From positions 1,285,408-1,349,407 of the forward strand of contig NZ_KV467168.1 of assembly GCF_001663775.1 (NCBI RefSeq): DNA of 64,000 nucleotides. The letters run 5' to 3'. Below the pieces are notes generated by a model. That model worked only from the letters and a program-made list of their open reading frames with translations. It was not told the DNA's origin and searched no databases. Positions within the stretch are counted from its first letter, which is position 1, and each line of letters begins with the position of its first letter. Of this stretch, positions 1 through 8,199 are shown piece after piece. This stretch comes from Arthrobacter sp. B6 (lineage in GTDB: Bacteria; Actinomycetota; Actinomycetes; Actinomycetales; Micrococcaceae). The translations under genes were made by a program, and so were the position numbers.

Positions 1-86
1 GGATCGAGCCCGAGCGGCTGGCGGAGCTGCTCCGGCGGCACTGGGAGCAGGCGGAAGGCAGCACTGAGGCATCCGCTGGCACCTGA
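1..86 (+). CDS. 3' end of an unidentified gene (partial)
   Basis: An open frame enters from the left edge and ends at a TGA at position 86, giving only 27 residues rich in Glu, Leu and Ala (EPERLAELLRRHWEQAEG). It is charged and looks helical. No family can be named from so short a tail. The next gene on this side is on the other strand and converges with it. Confidence 0.45.
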   Translation, partial: IEPERLAELLRRHWEQAEGSTEASAGT

Positions 87-113
87 CTTTGCAGTCAATT
101 GAGAGGACACGAG

Positions 114-725
114 CTAGCTCATGGCGAGCAGTCTGGCTGCTGCGTCCCGCCCCACCGCGAAGGGCTGCGGGAAGGTACCCATTCCCATTGTCACCAGGCC
201 GCCCTCATACAGAAGCATCAATGAGTCGGCCGCATGGGCAGGATCAGCAACGGACGCTTCCCTGCACAGTTCCTCCAGGAGGTCCCGCAGCCATTTCTTT
301 TGACGGATCGCTTCGGCCGCAATCGGGCTTCCCGGGTCAGCAGTCTCGGCCCGCGCGTTGATCGCGCAGCACCCTTTGTCGCTGTTGTCGATGGCCCACC
401 GCCCGGAGATATCGAAGATCGCGAGGATCCGTTGGGTGCCGCCTGCAGGTACCTGCGCTAGTTCATTTTCGAGGTACTCGCGCCACCGGGCGTCCCGCCG
501 CCGGAGGTAGGCCACGGCCAGCGCCTCTTTCGAACCGAACTGGTCGTACAGGGTTTTCTTGGTTACACCGGCCGCCGCGGCGATCGTGTCCACCCCTACC
601 GCGTGGATTCCTTCGCGATAGAACAGCTCGGAGGCGGCGCGCAGAACCCGTTCCGCTCCCTTTGTGAACTTGGGCGGCTCTTTCGCGTCCCGGGGCAGCT
701 CTTCATGGCGATCTTCGATCATCAT
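114..725 (-). CDS. TetR/AcrR-family transcriptional regulator
   Basis: This 203-residue protein has the TetR plan. An N-terminal three-helix DNA-binding domain lies at about residues 24-70, with the recognition-helix signature AGVTKKTLYDQFGSKEALA, and a variable helical ligand domain follows. It is divergent from the EamA-type exporter gene. The 33 bases between the two starts, plus the first codons of the exporter, hold a palindromic operator candidate. The simple reading is local repression of itself and the exporter until a ligand binds. The ligand is unknown. Confidence 0.9.
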   Translation of the reverse strand: MMIEDRHEELPRDAKEPPKFTKGAERVLRAASELFYREGIHAVGVDTIAAAAGVTKKTLYDQFGSKEALAVAYLRRRDARWREYLENELAQVPAGGTQRILAIFDISGRWAIDNSDKGCCAINARAETADPGSPIAAEAIRQKKWLRDLLEELCREASVADPAHAADSLMLLYEGGLVTMGMGTFPQPFAVGRDAAARLLAMS

Positions 726-730
726 GCATC

Positions 731-781
731 TACTATACCGTTCTGTATACTAATCTGCATGAGTAAACAGAACGGTATACC
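731..781. promoter_or_regulatory. Palindromic operator pair between TetR and exporter genes
   Basis: A 13-base element TATACCGTTCTGT (734-746) recurs as its exact reverse complement at 767-779. The first copy sits in a larger imperfect palindrome with TATAC and GTATA half-sites. The second copy lies inside codons 3 to 7 of the exporter gene, so bound repressor would cover both the promoter and the start codon. Assignment to the adjacent TetR protein is inferred from position. Confidence 0.65.
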
Positions 782-1838
782 TCGGCGCATTGTCCTGATC
801 GGAGCTTCCGTCGCGTTCGTTCTCAGCTGGAGTTCCGGTTTTCTCGTAGCCAAGATCGGTACCTCCGGCGCCCCCGCCCTCACGGTCGTCTTCTGGCGAT
901 TCCTCATTGTTGTGGCAATCCTGGCGCTCGCCTTCGCGGCGACCGCTGTCCGAGCCAACATCACCCGGCGTCGGGCTCATGGCATCGCGTCGAAAGACCG
1001 TCCCGGGAGACCCTCCCGAGGCCCGGTCCCTCCTGGTGCGGACCTGCCCGCCTGGCGCGATATTCGCCCCCATCTGGTCATAGGCTTCTTCGCTCAATTC
1101 GGCTACGTCGTGCCTATCTACCTGGCCATCGCCGCCGGCGTGTCGTCGGGGACCACCGCACTCATCGACGCCATCCAGCCCCTTGTCGTCGCCACCCTCG
1201 TCGGTCCGCTCCTCGGGCTCCGCGTGCGTGCCCTCCAATGGCTCGGCCTCGTGTTCGGCGCCGGCGGCGTCGCCCTGATCGTGGTTTCGGACGCGTCCGC
1301 AGCTGCGTCTCCGGGCGCCGCCTATCTGCTTCCGCTGGTCGCCCTCGCGAGCCTCGTCACGGCCACGTTCCTGGAGCGCCGCACCTCGGCACGCCTCGGC
1401 GTTCCTGCCACCCTGTCCACGCATGCCGCCGTCTCACTTGTCGCGGTCGCCCTGCTCGCGTCCCTCGACGGAACCCTCGCCCCGCCGGCCACCCCGGAGT
1501 TCTGGATCTCCACCCTGGTGATCGCGATCGTCCCCACCCTCATCGCCTACGGCCTGTACTGGTTCCTCCTGCGCCGGATCGGCATCACCGCGCTCAATGC
1601 CCTCCTCTTCCTGGTCGCCCCAACCACCGCCGTCGCCGGGGCCCTCCTGTTCGGGGAACCGTTCACTCCCGCCACCCTCGCCGGCCTGATCCTCGGGTCC
1701 GCCGCCATCGCTCTGGTCCTGTGGCCCGAGCGTTCCTCGACGCAGCCCCCCTCCGCTTCGTCCGCCGATTCGGGCTACGCCGATGTCCTGGCAGGTGAAG
1801 CGCCCCTTCACCATCGCCTTGAAGAAGACAGCCGCTAG
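759..1838 (+). CDS. EamA/DMT-superfamily transporter
   Basis: This is a 359-residue integral membrane protein of the drug/metabolite transporter superfamily. It has about ten hydrophobic segments in two EamA-like halves. The first begins with a segment containing SWSSGFLVAKIG; the second half runs from about residue 190 and ends in a hydrophobic segment before a charged C-terminal tail. The frame is open further upstream, but the ATG at 759 is chosen because homologous membrane sequence starts there and the earlier codons overlap the divergent regulator. Family members export metabolites or drugs; the substrate cannot be read from sequence. The neighbouring TetR gene is the likely regulator. 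Confidence 0.85.
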   Translation: MSKQNGIPRRIVLIGASVAFVLSWSSGFLVAKIGTSGAPALTVVFWRFLIVVAILALAFAATAVRANITRRRAHGIASKDRPGRPSRGPVPPGADLPAWRDIRPHLVIGFFAQFGYVVPIYLAIAAGVSSGTTALIDAIQPLVVATLVGPLLGLRVRALQWLGLVFGAGGVALIVVSDASAAASPGAAYLLPLVALASLVTATFLERRTSARLGVPATLSTHAAVSLVAVALLASLDGTLAPPATPEFWISTLVIAIVPTLIAYGLYWFLLRRIGITALNALLFLVAPTTAVAGALLFGEPFTPATLAGLILGSAAIALVLWPERSSTQPPSASSADSGYADVLAGEAPLHHRLEEDSR

Positions 1839-1895
1839 CGCAGAACGGAACCTGGTAACCGTTCCCCGGCTGAGACTTATCTTCAGGCATTGAGG

Positions 1896-1912
1896 TTGCT
1901 ACGATTGCTACG
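1896..1912. promoter_or_regulatory. Tandem 8-base repeats upstream of the antitoxin gene
   Basis: TTGCTACG occurs at 1896-1903 and again at 1905-1912, just before the GGAGG ribosome site of the antitoxin gene. Direct or inverted repeats at this spot are typical of toxin-antitoxin autoregulation. The binding role is inferred. Confidence 0.3.
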
Positions 1913-1921
1913 GAGGCAATC

Positions 1922-2185
1922 GTGACAACTATTCCGCACCGCGAGCTGCGCAACCAGAGCAGCAAGATTCTTGAACGCGTAAAAAACGGCGAAACCATCG
2001 ATGTCACCAACAATGGAGAGATCGCTGCGACGCTGATCCCGCCGTCGGCCTCGCCCTTTGAACGTCTGCTCCTGGCAGGCCAGGTCCGCCCGGCCACGGG
2101 ACCTGTCGATTTCCGCGCCCTGCCTCGTGTTACCTCAGCATCCAGCACGGCGGAAATTCTGGACGATCTTCGTGGCGACCGTTGA
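1922..2185 (+). CDS. vapB: Phd/YefM-type antitoxin of a VapBC-like pair
   Basis: This 87-residue protein starts with GTG, five bases after a GGAGG. The N-terminal part (IPHRELRNQSSKILERVKNG, then TIDVTNNGEIAATLIP) is the Phd/YefM DNA-binding fold, and the C-terminal tail would wrap the toxin. The stop overlaps the start of the PIN-domain toxin gene by four bases, the usual coupling of such pairs. Known members neutralise the toxin and repress their own promoter together with it. Confidence 0.88.
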   Translation: MTTIPHRELRNQSSKILERVKNGETIDVTNNGEIAATLIPPSASPFERLLLAGQVRPATGPVDFRALPRVTSASSTAEILDDLRGDR

Positions 2186-2586
2186 TCATCTACGTGGATA
2201 CCTCGGCCGCCCTCAAACTGATGGTGGAGGAAAGGGAATCAGCATCCACAGCGGAGTACCTCTCAGCCGCCGCGTCCCGGAATGACAGGCTGGTCGCTTC
2301 GATGCTCCTCTATACGGAGCTCCACTGCGCAGCGCGCCGCCGCGGTTTTCCAGGCGAGCTGGTCAATGCGACCCTCGGCGGCATCAATCTTGTGGACCTT
2401 GCACGATCGGACCTCATGTATGCCGCCGCCCTGCCTGGCAGGCTGCGCAGCGCCGACGCCATTAACCTGGCCTCCGCAATCCGCCTGCAGGCCGATCTTC
2501 TCGTGGCCTACGACGCAGAACTCCTGGCCGCAGCTGTTGATGCCGGCCTGAACGTCCTGTCGCCAGGTGAGCGCACCGGGCCGTAA
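2182..2586 (+). CDS. vapC: PIN-domain toxin, VapC family
   Basis: This 134-residue PIN-domain ribonuclease is read from a TTG that overlaps the antitoxin stop. The acidic residues expected in the active site are present: Asp in IYVDTSAALKL near residue 6, Glu in LLYTELHCAARR near residue 46, and Asp in RSADAINLASA near residue 93. Members of the family cut tRNA or rRNA when the antitoxin is degraded. It sits directly before a Wadjet operon, so the pair may be a stabilising or accessory part of this defence region. Confidence 0.9.
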   Translation: MIIYVDTSAALKLMVEERESASTAEYLSAAASRNDRLVASMLLYTELHCAARRRGFPGELVNATLGGINLVDLARSDLMYAAALPGRLRSADAINLASAIRLQADLLVAYDAELLAAAVDAGLNVLSPGERTGP

Positions 2587-2684
2587 TCAGGCAGCAATCA
2601 TTCTTCCTCCACGGAAATTGTCGGCGGCGGCGTGTAGCTTGGGCAGATAAGTCATCCCGCCGCCGGAAGCCCACTGAGGACGCC

Positions 2685-4127
2685 TTGGATTTCTACGCCA
2701 TCAACAACCTGCGTGAGAACCACCCAGGATGGTCCCTGCTCCGCGCACAAAACGCCCCGCTGGCCATCAGTTTCTTCATGAAGGCCTTCACCGGCCCCAA
2801 CCAGCGGGACATCGGCCGGCAGGAACTTGTGGACCACCTGGACGACGTCCTGTTCGGACTCCGGGACGTTTACGGCGAGGACAAGTTCCCCCGTCCCGCT
2901 TCGGAGTATCTGGATGACTGGGCAGCCCAGGAGCGGGCCTGGCTGCGCAAGTACTACGTGCCCGCCCAGGACGAGCCGCGCTACGACCTCACCCCCGCCG
3001 CCGAGGACGTGGTCCGCTGGGTGGAGAGCCTGCGCGGCAGGGATTTTGTGGCCACGCAGTCCCGGCTGACCAGCATCTTCGCGGTCCTCAAGGCCCTGGT
3101 CCAACAGTCCGAGACCGACCCCGAGGTGCGGCTGGCCGAGCTCCAGCGCCAGCGGGACGGGATCGACGCCGAGATGCAGCGGATCCGGGACGGCAACGTT
3201 AAGGTGATGACGGCCCCGGAAGCGCTGGACCACTTCCAGCAGCTGACCACGCTGGCCAAGGACCTCCTGGCCGATTTCCGTGAGGTTGAGCAGAACTTCC
3301 GGAAGCTGGACCGCCAGGTGCGTGAGCAGATCGCCACCTGGGAGGGCGGCCAGGGTGAGCTCCTGGAGACCATCTTCGCCAACCAGCAGGGCATCAGCAG
3401 CTCCCTCCAGGGCCGGACGTTCCAGGGATTCTGGGACTACCTCATGTCGCCTCAGCTGCGCACCGAACTGCAGGACCTGCTGGAACGCGCCACCCAGATC
3501 GAGGCACTGTCCGGCGTGGCGGACCTGCACGCAGTGACCAAACTGCACCAGGACTGGCTGCCCGCCGTCGACCAGACCCAGGCCACCGTCCGGCAGCTCT
3601 CCGAGCAGATGCGCCGGCTCCTCGATGACAAGGTCTTCCTGGAGAACAAACGCATCATGCGGCTGATCCGCAGCATCGAATCCGGTGCGCTGGGCACCCG
3701 GGAGGCGCCGCCGTCGGGCGTTTATATGGAGATCGCCGCGCAGTCGGTGGACGTGGCACTGCCTTTCGAGCGGCCGCTGTATGAGCCCAGCCAGAAGGTG
3801 ATGGTGGACGACGACGTCGTCACCGCCGATGACGCGGACGTGGACGCGGGTGCCCTGTTCAGTCAGTTCCATGTGGACAAGGAGCGCCTGAAAGCCAATG
3901 TGGACGCCGTCCTGGCGGACGCCGAACAGGCCACCCTGGTGGAGGTCACCCAGGCGCATCCGCTGCAGCAAGGGCTCGCCGAAATTGTGGCGTACTACCA
4001 GCTGGCCAGCGAGTCGGAGTGGGCCAGCATCCATGACCAAGTGCCCGTGCAGCTGCAATGGCAGCTCGCGGACGGCAGCATCCGCGAAGCAACCATTGAC
4101 CAGATCATCTTTGTGAGGCCGGCATGA
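2685..4127 (+). CDS. jetA: Wadjet subunit JetA (DUF3375, MukF-like)
   Basis: This 480-residue protein matches the DUF3375 family: an N-terminal winged-helix region (NNLRENHPGWSLLRAQNAPL), a long helical middle with coiled-coil character (about residues 130-330) and an acidic C-terminal domain. It is the kleisin-like subunit that bridges the JetC heads in the Wadjet complex, which recognises and cleaves closed circular plasmid DNA. A TTG start is used, five bases after a TGAGGA ribosome site. The stop overlaps jetB by four bases, and the four genes form one operon. Confidence 0.9.
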   Translation: MDFYAINNLRENHPGWSLLRAQNAPLAISFFMKAFTGPNQRDIGRQELVDHLDDVLFGLRDVYGEDKFPRPASEYLDDWAAQERAWLRKYYVPAQDEPRYDLTPAAEDVVRWVESLRGRDFVATQSRLTSIFAVLKALVQQSETDPEVRLAELQRQRDGIDAEMQRIRDGNVKVMTAPEALDHFQQLTTLAKDLLADFREVEQNFRKLDRQVREQIATWEGGQGELLETIFANQQGISSSLQGRTFQGFWDYLMSPQLRTELQDLLERATQIEALSGVADLHAVTKLHQDWLPAVDQTQATVRQLSEQMRRLLDDKVFLENKRIMRLIRSIESGALGTREAPPSGVYMEIAAQSVDVALPFERPLYEPSQKVMVDDDVVTADDADVDAGALFSQFHVDKERLKANVDAVLADAEQATLVEVTQAHPLQQGLAEIVAYYQLASESEWASIHDQVPVQLQWQLADGSIREATIDQIIFVRPA

Positions 4128-4780
4128 ACCCGACGGAAACCACCGACACCGCAGCCCGGACGCCCGAGGAACTGCCAGGAGTGGTGACCAGGCTGTTCCG
4201 CGGTGTGGTCTACGCCGAAGCGGATGAGAAGGTCTGGCAGTCGCTGATCGCCCTGGAGTCCCAGGCCCGTGACTATGTGGCCGTGCTTGGCCTGGACCTG
4301 ATCCTGGACGAGTCCGAGGGCTACGCGTTCCTTCGGTCGCGGGAGGACCCGGACGGCAACCTTCCCCGGCTCATCCCCCGCCGGCGGCTGACCTTCGACG
4401 TCAGCCTCCTGCTGGCCCTGCTGCGCGGCCGGATGCTCGAATTCGACACCAACAGCAGCGAGCTCCGCCTCATCATGACCGAGCAGGAGATCGCGGACAT
4501 GGTGGCCGTGTTCCTGCCCGAATCCTCCAACCAGGCGCGGATCATGGACAGGCTGGGCGCCAACATCAAGAAGGTGGTGGAGCTCGGCTTCCTCCGCAGG
4601 CTCCGCGGCCAGACCGACACGTACGAGGTTGCCCGGATCCTAAAGGCGTACGTGGATGCGCAATGGCTGGAGGAGTTCGACGCGCGGCTGGCGGACTACC
4701 GCGCGTCGCTGGACGGATCAGCGGGCGCAGCTTCGGAAACCGCTGCGGCACCCAACCAAGACGAAGGGGAGCACCCGTGA
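4124..4780 (+). CDS. jetB: Wadjet subunit JetB (DUF4194, MukE-like)
   Basis: This 218-residue protein of the DUF4194 family is the MukE-like winged-helix partner of JetA. The start ATG overlaps the jetA stop and its own stop overlaps the jetC start, so translation is probably coupled. Recognisable parts are the RLFRGVVYAEADEKVW segment near residue 24, a hydrophobic core with ARDYVAVLGLDLILDESEGYA, and the helix-turn-helix-like DRLGANIKKVVELGFLRR. It has no catalytic motif, in line with a structural role in the Wadjet complex. Confidence 0.9.
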   Translation: MNPTETTDTAARTPEELPGVVTRLFRGVVYAEADEKVWQSLIALESQARDYVAVLGLDLILDESEGYAFLRSREDPDGNLPRLIPRRRLTFDVSLLLALLRGRMLEFDTNSSELRLIMTEQEIADMVAVFLPESSNQARIMDRLGANIKKVVELGFLRRLRGQTDTYEVARILKAYVDAQWLEEFDARLADYRASLDGSAGAASETAAAPNQDEGEHP

Positions 4781-7700
4781 CCGCGGACCTGCAGGACAGC
4801 CTGTTCAGCCTGGAGCCAACAGAACGGGAAACAACGGACGACGCCGGCACTCCCCCGGGCTACCGGCTGCACCGTCTGGAGCTGCTCAACTGGGGCACCT
4901 TCCACCAGGGTGTGCGCACGTTCCGCCTGGACGGCGCCAACAGCCTCCTCACCGGCGACATCGGCTCGGGCAAGTCGACCGTCGTCGACGCGATCACCAC
5001 CCTCCTGCTGCCCGCCAACAAGATCGAGTACAACAAGGCCGCGGGCGCGCAGAAGAAGGAACGCAGCCTCATGTCCTACGTGCGGGGCTACCACAAGAGC
5101 ACCCGCAGCACCGGCGGTGAAAACTCCAAGCCGGTGTCCCTGCGCGGAACGGGCGCGCTCACCGTGGTGCTTGCCGTCTTCCGCAACGCCGTGCTGGGCA
5201 AGTCGGTCACGCTGGCCATCACCCTCTGGGCAGTCCAGGAGGCGGGCCAGCCCAACCGTTTCTACTCCCTGGCGGAAACGGACCAGTCCATCGCCGCGGA
5301 CTTCTCCAATTTCGGCCAGGACCCCGCCCGGCTGAAGAAGAAGCTCAAGGCAGCGGGCGTGACGGTCCATGACACCTTCGAGCCGTACGCGGCGGCCTTC
5401 AAACGGCAGTTCGGCATCAGCGGGAACCAGGCCATGGAGCTGTTCCACCGGACTGTCTCCATGAAGCAGGTGGAGAACATCACCCACTTTGTGCGCACCA
5501 ACATGCTGGACGAGGACGACGTCGACACCCGGATCAGCAAACTGATCAGCCACTTCGATGACCTTAAAAAAGCCCACGGTGCCGTGCTGCGCGCCAAGGA
5601 CCAGATCGCGCTGCTGACCCCCATCCGCGACGGCGCCGCCCGGCATGCCAAACTGACGGTCGAGGACGAGCTGGCCAGAGCCCAGCGGGACCAGCTGCAC
5701 CCCTGGTTCACCAACCAGCGCCTCATCCTGAGCCTGGAACACCAGGCGGAGCTGGAAAGCACGGGGAACCGCCTCCGCGAGGACAACGCGTCCCTTACCG
5801 CCCGGATCACGGAGCTCCGGCACCAGCTCGGCGCGGTGGCCGAGGACATCCGCTCCAACGGCGGCGGCCGGCTGGCGGCCATCGACGCCGACGTCACCCG
5901 GCTGGGCAACGAAGCCGCAGCCCAGCGGACCCGCTACCAGACCTACGCCGCCGCCGCGGCGGAGCTGGGCCTCAACGCGCCGGAGGACAGGGTGCTGTTC
6001 GACGCCAACCGGGACGGCCTGGCCGCTGTGGAGTCCGCCCTCGCCGAGCAGCACAGGGAACTTCAGGAGCAGCGGACCGAACTGACCATGACGCGCACGG
6101 TCCTCGACGGGCGGGCCGCCGACATCAGAGCCGAGCTGACCAGCCTCCAGTCACGGCGCAACCTGCTGCCACTGCAGCAATTGGAGATCCGGCGTCGGCT
6201 GTGTGAAGGAACGGGAGTGGCGGAGAAGGCCCTGCCGTTCGCCGGCGAGCTGTTGCGGGTCCGCGACGGCGAGGCCGCCTGGGAAGGTGCGGCGGAACGG
6301 ACGCTGCGTGGCTTTGCCTTGTCCCTGCTGGTGCCGTCGGAACACTACGCGAGCGTCAGCAGCTGGGTGGACTCAAACAACCTGAAGGGCAAGCTGGTCT
6401 ACCTCAAGGTGGGCGAGTCGTACTCCCCCAGGGCCGCGGAGCCCGGGACGCTGGCCGCCAAGATCGCCATCAAGCAGGGCACCCCCTTCCGTGATTTCCT
6501 GATGGAGGAGCTGGCGGGCCGATTCGACTACGTCTGTTGTGACACGCTGGCGGATTTCCGCCGCTTTCCCAAGGCGCTCACGGCCAACGGCCAGCTCAAG
6601 GGCGGCCGCGGCCGGCATGAGAAGGATGACCGGAACGACCTGGCGGACCGGCGGAACTACGTGCTGGGCTGGGACAACCAGGACAAAATCAACCGGTTCC
6701 TGGTCGAGCTGGAGGACGCAAAGGGCCAGCTCCAGGTGGCGGGGACGCAGCTGGCAAAAGTGGACCGGCAGCTGGGCGACACCGGCCGGAAGTACCAGCA
6801 GCTCGGCACCGTGCGCTCCGTGGCGGATTTCGGCGAGATCAGCTGGCAGCTCACTGCCCGGCGGATCGAGGCGCTCAAGGAAGAGCGGCGTGCGCTCGAA
6901 TCCGCCAGCAACATCCTGCAGGAACTGGCGGCCAGGGAGACTGCCCTGAACGTGGAGCTGCGCCGGCTCGAAGAGCGGGCCAGCAAGCTCCAGCAGCGCC
7001 TCGGAGCCAACGAAAAAGACGCCGAAAACCTTGCCGAGGCCATCGCCGAGTGCCGCTCCCTGCTGCAGGAACAGCCGCTGACGGACGACGCCGGCGTGCT
7101 GGCTTCCGTGGCCGGCCTCGCCGCCGCGGCCCCCGGGGAGAAGGTCCTCACCTACAAGAACACGGTGGCGGTGGAGAGCCTGGTGCGGTCCGGACTCACG
7201 GCCACCATCGACGCCCTGTCCAAGCGGCTGGCGACGGCGGAGGCCAATACGGTGCGGCTGATGGCCGACTTCCGGAACAGGTACCCCAACGAAACCACCG
7301 AAATCGACGCCTCCCTGGACGCCGCCGGCGACTACGAACGGCTGCTGGACCAGCTCGAGAAGAACGATCTGCCCAAGTTCGAGGCCCACTTCAAGGACTC
7401 GCTGAACCAGAACACCATCCACGAGGTGGTGGCGTTCAACGCGTTCCTGGACAGCCGCCGCCAGGACATCGTGACCCGGATCAACAAGATCAATGAGTCC
7501 CTGGCCACCATCGAATACAACCGCGGCCGGCACATCCAGCTGGAGCACCAGAACAGCACGGACCTGGACGTACGGCAGTTCGGGACGGACCTGCGGGCCT
7601 GCTCGGAAGGGACCATCGGGGACGATGACCAGTACTCAGAGCAGAAGTACCTGCAGGTGGAACGGCTGATCGAACGGTTCCGCGGACGGGACGGCTTCAC

Positions 7701-8199
7701 AGCCCTGGATGAGCGGTGGACGGCGAAAGTCACGGACGTGCGGAACTGGTTCACCTTCTCCGCCTCGGAAAAGTGGACGGAGACCGGCGAGGAGTTCGAG
7801 CACTTCACCGATTCCGGCGGCAAGTCCGGCGGGCAGAAGGAGAAGCTCGCCTACACCATCCTGGCCGCGGCACTGGCGTTCCAGTTCGGTTTGGGTGCCG
7901 GGCAGAGTACTGCCGCGGGTGCCGGCGCGGGCCGGAGCGCGGGCAAGGGCCGCAGTTTCCGGTTTGTGGTGATCGACGAGGCATTCGGCCGCGGCTCCGA
8001 CGAGTCGGCGCGGTACGGGCTGGAGCTGTTCCAGCGGATGAAGCTCCAGCTGCTGATCGTCACTCCGCTGCAGAAGATCCACGTGATCGAGCCCTTTGTG
8101 GCACACGTGGGCTTCGTCGCCAACACCAACGGCAACGACTCACAACTGCGGAACATGACCATCCAGGAGTACCGCGACGAGCGGGACCGCCGTGCCTGA
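4777..8199 (+). CDS. jetC: Wadjet SMC-like ATPase JetC
   Basis: This 1140-residue SMC/MukB-type ATPase starts at a GTG that overlaps the jetB stop; the frame is open upstream, but that stretch lies inside jetB. It has Walker A GDIGSGKST (Lys at about residue 66), long coiled-coil arms (about 320-480 and 690-1000) around a hinge-like middle, the ABC signature SGGQKEKL (about 1017) and Walker B FVVIDEAFG (catalytic Glu about 1068). In the known system the JetABC complex extrudes plasmid DNA loops and hands small circles to JetD for cutting. All ATPase motifs are intact. Confidence 0.95.
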   Translation: MTADLQDSLFSLEPTERETTDDAGTPPGYRLHRLELLNWGTFHQGVRTFRLDGANSLLTGDIGSGKSTVVDAITTLLLPANKIEYNKAAGAQKKERSLMSYVRGYHKSTRSTGGENSKPVSLRGTGALTVVLAVFRNAVLGKSVTLAITLWAVQEAGQPNRFYSLAETDQSIAADFSNFGQDPARLKKKLKAAGVTVHDTFEPYAAAFKRQFGISGNQAMELFHRTVSMKQVENITHFVRTNMLDEDDVDTRISKLISHFDDLKKAHGAVLRAKDQIALLTPIRDGAARHAKLTVEDELARAQRDQLHPWFTNQRLILSLEHQAELESTGNRLREDNASLTARITELRHQLGAVAEDIRSNGGGRLAAIDADVTRLGNEAAAQRTRYQTYAAAAAELGLNAPEDRVLFDANRDGLAAVESALAEQHRELQEQRTELTMTRTVLDGRAADIRAELTSLQSRRNLLPLQQLEIRRRLCEGTGVAEKALPFAGELLRVRDGEAAWEGAAERTLRGFALSLLVPSEHYASVSSWVDSNNLKGKLVYLKVGESYSPRAAEPGTLAAKIAIKQGTPFRDFLMEELAGRFDYVCCDTLADFRRFPKALTANGQLKGGRGRHEKDDRNDLADRRNYVLGWDNQDKINRFLVELEDAKGQLQVAGTQLAKVDRQLGDTGRKYQQLGTVRSVADFGEISWQLTARRIEALKEERRALESASNILQELAARETALNVELRRLEERASKLQQRLGANEKDAENLAEAIAECRSLLQEQPLTDDAGVLASVAGLAAAAPGEKVLTYKNTVAVESLVRSGLTATIDALSKRLATAEANTVRLMADFRNRYPNETTEIDASLDAAGDYERLLDQLEKNDLPKFEAHFKDSLNQNTIHEVVAFNAFLDSRRQDIVTRINKINESLATIEYNRGRHIQLEHQNSTDLDVRQFGTDLRACSEGTIGDDDQYSEQKYLQVERLIERFRGRDGFTALDERWTAKVTDVRNWFTFSASEKWTETGEEFEHFTDSGGKSGGQKEKLAYTILAAALAFQFGLGAGQSTAAGAGAGRSAGKGRSFRFVVIDEAFGRGSDESARYGLELFQRMKLQLLIVTPLQKIHVIEPFVAHVGFVANTNGNDSQLRNMTIQEYRDERDRRA

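Noticed and set aside
2652..4058. Long open frame antisense to jetA (and similar ones at 4696-6054, 6373-7548 and 8360-9358)
   Set aside because: They mirror the codons of the Wadjet genes, have Gln/Leu/Gly-rich nonsense composition and no ribosome sites. They are GC-driven shadows.
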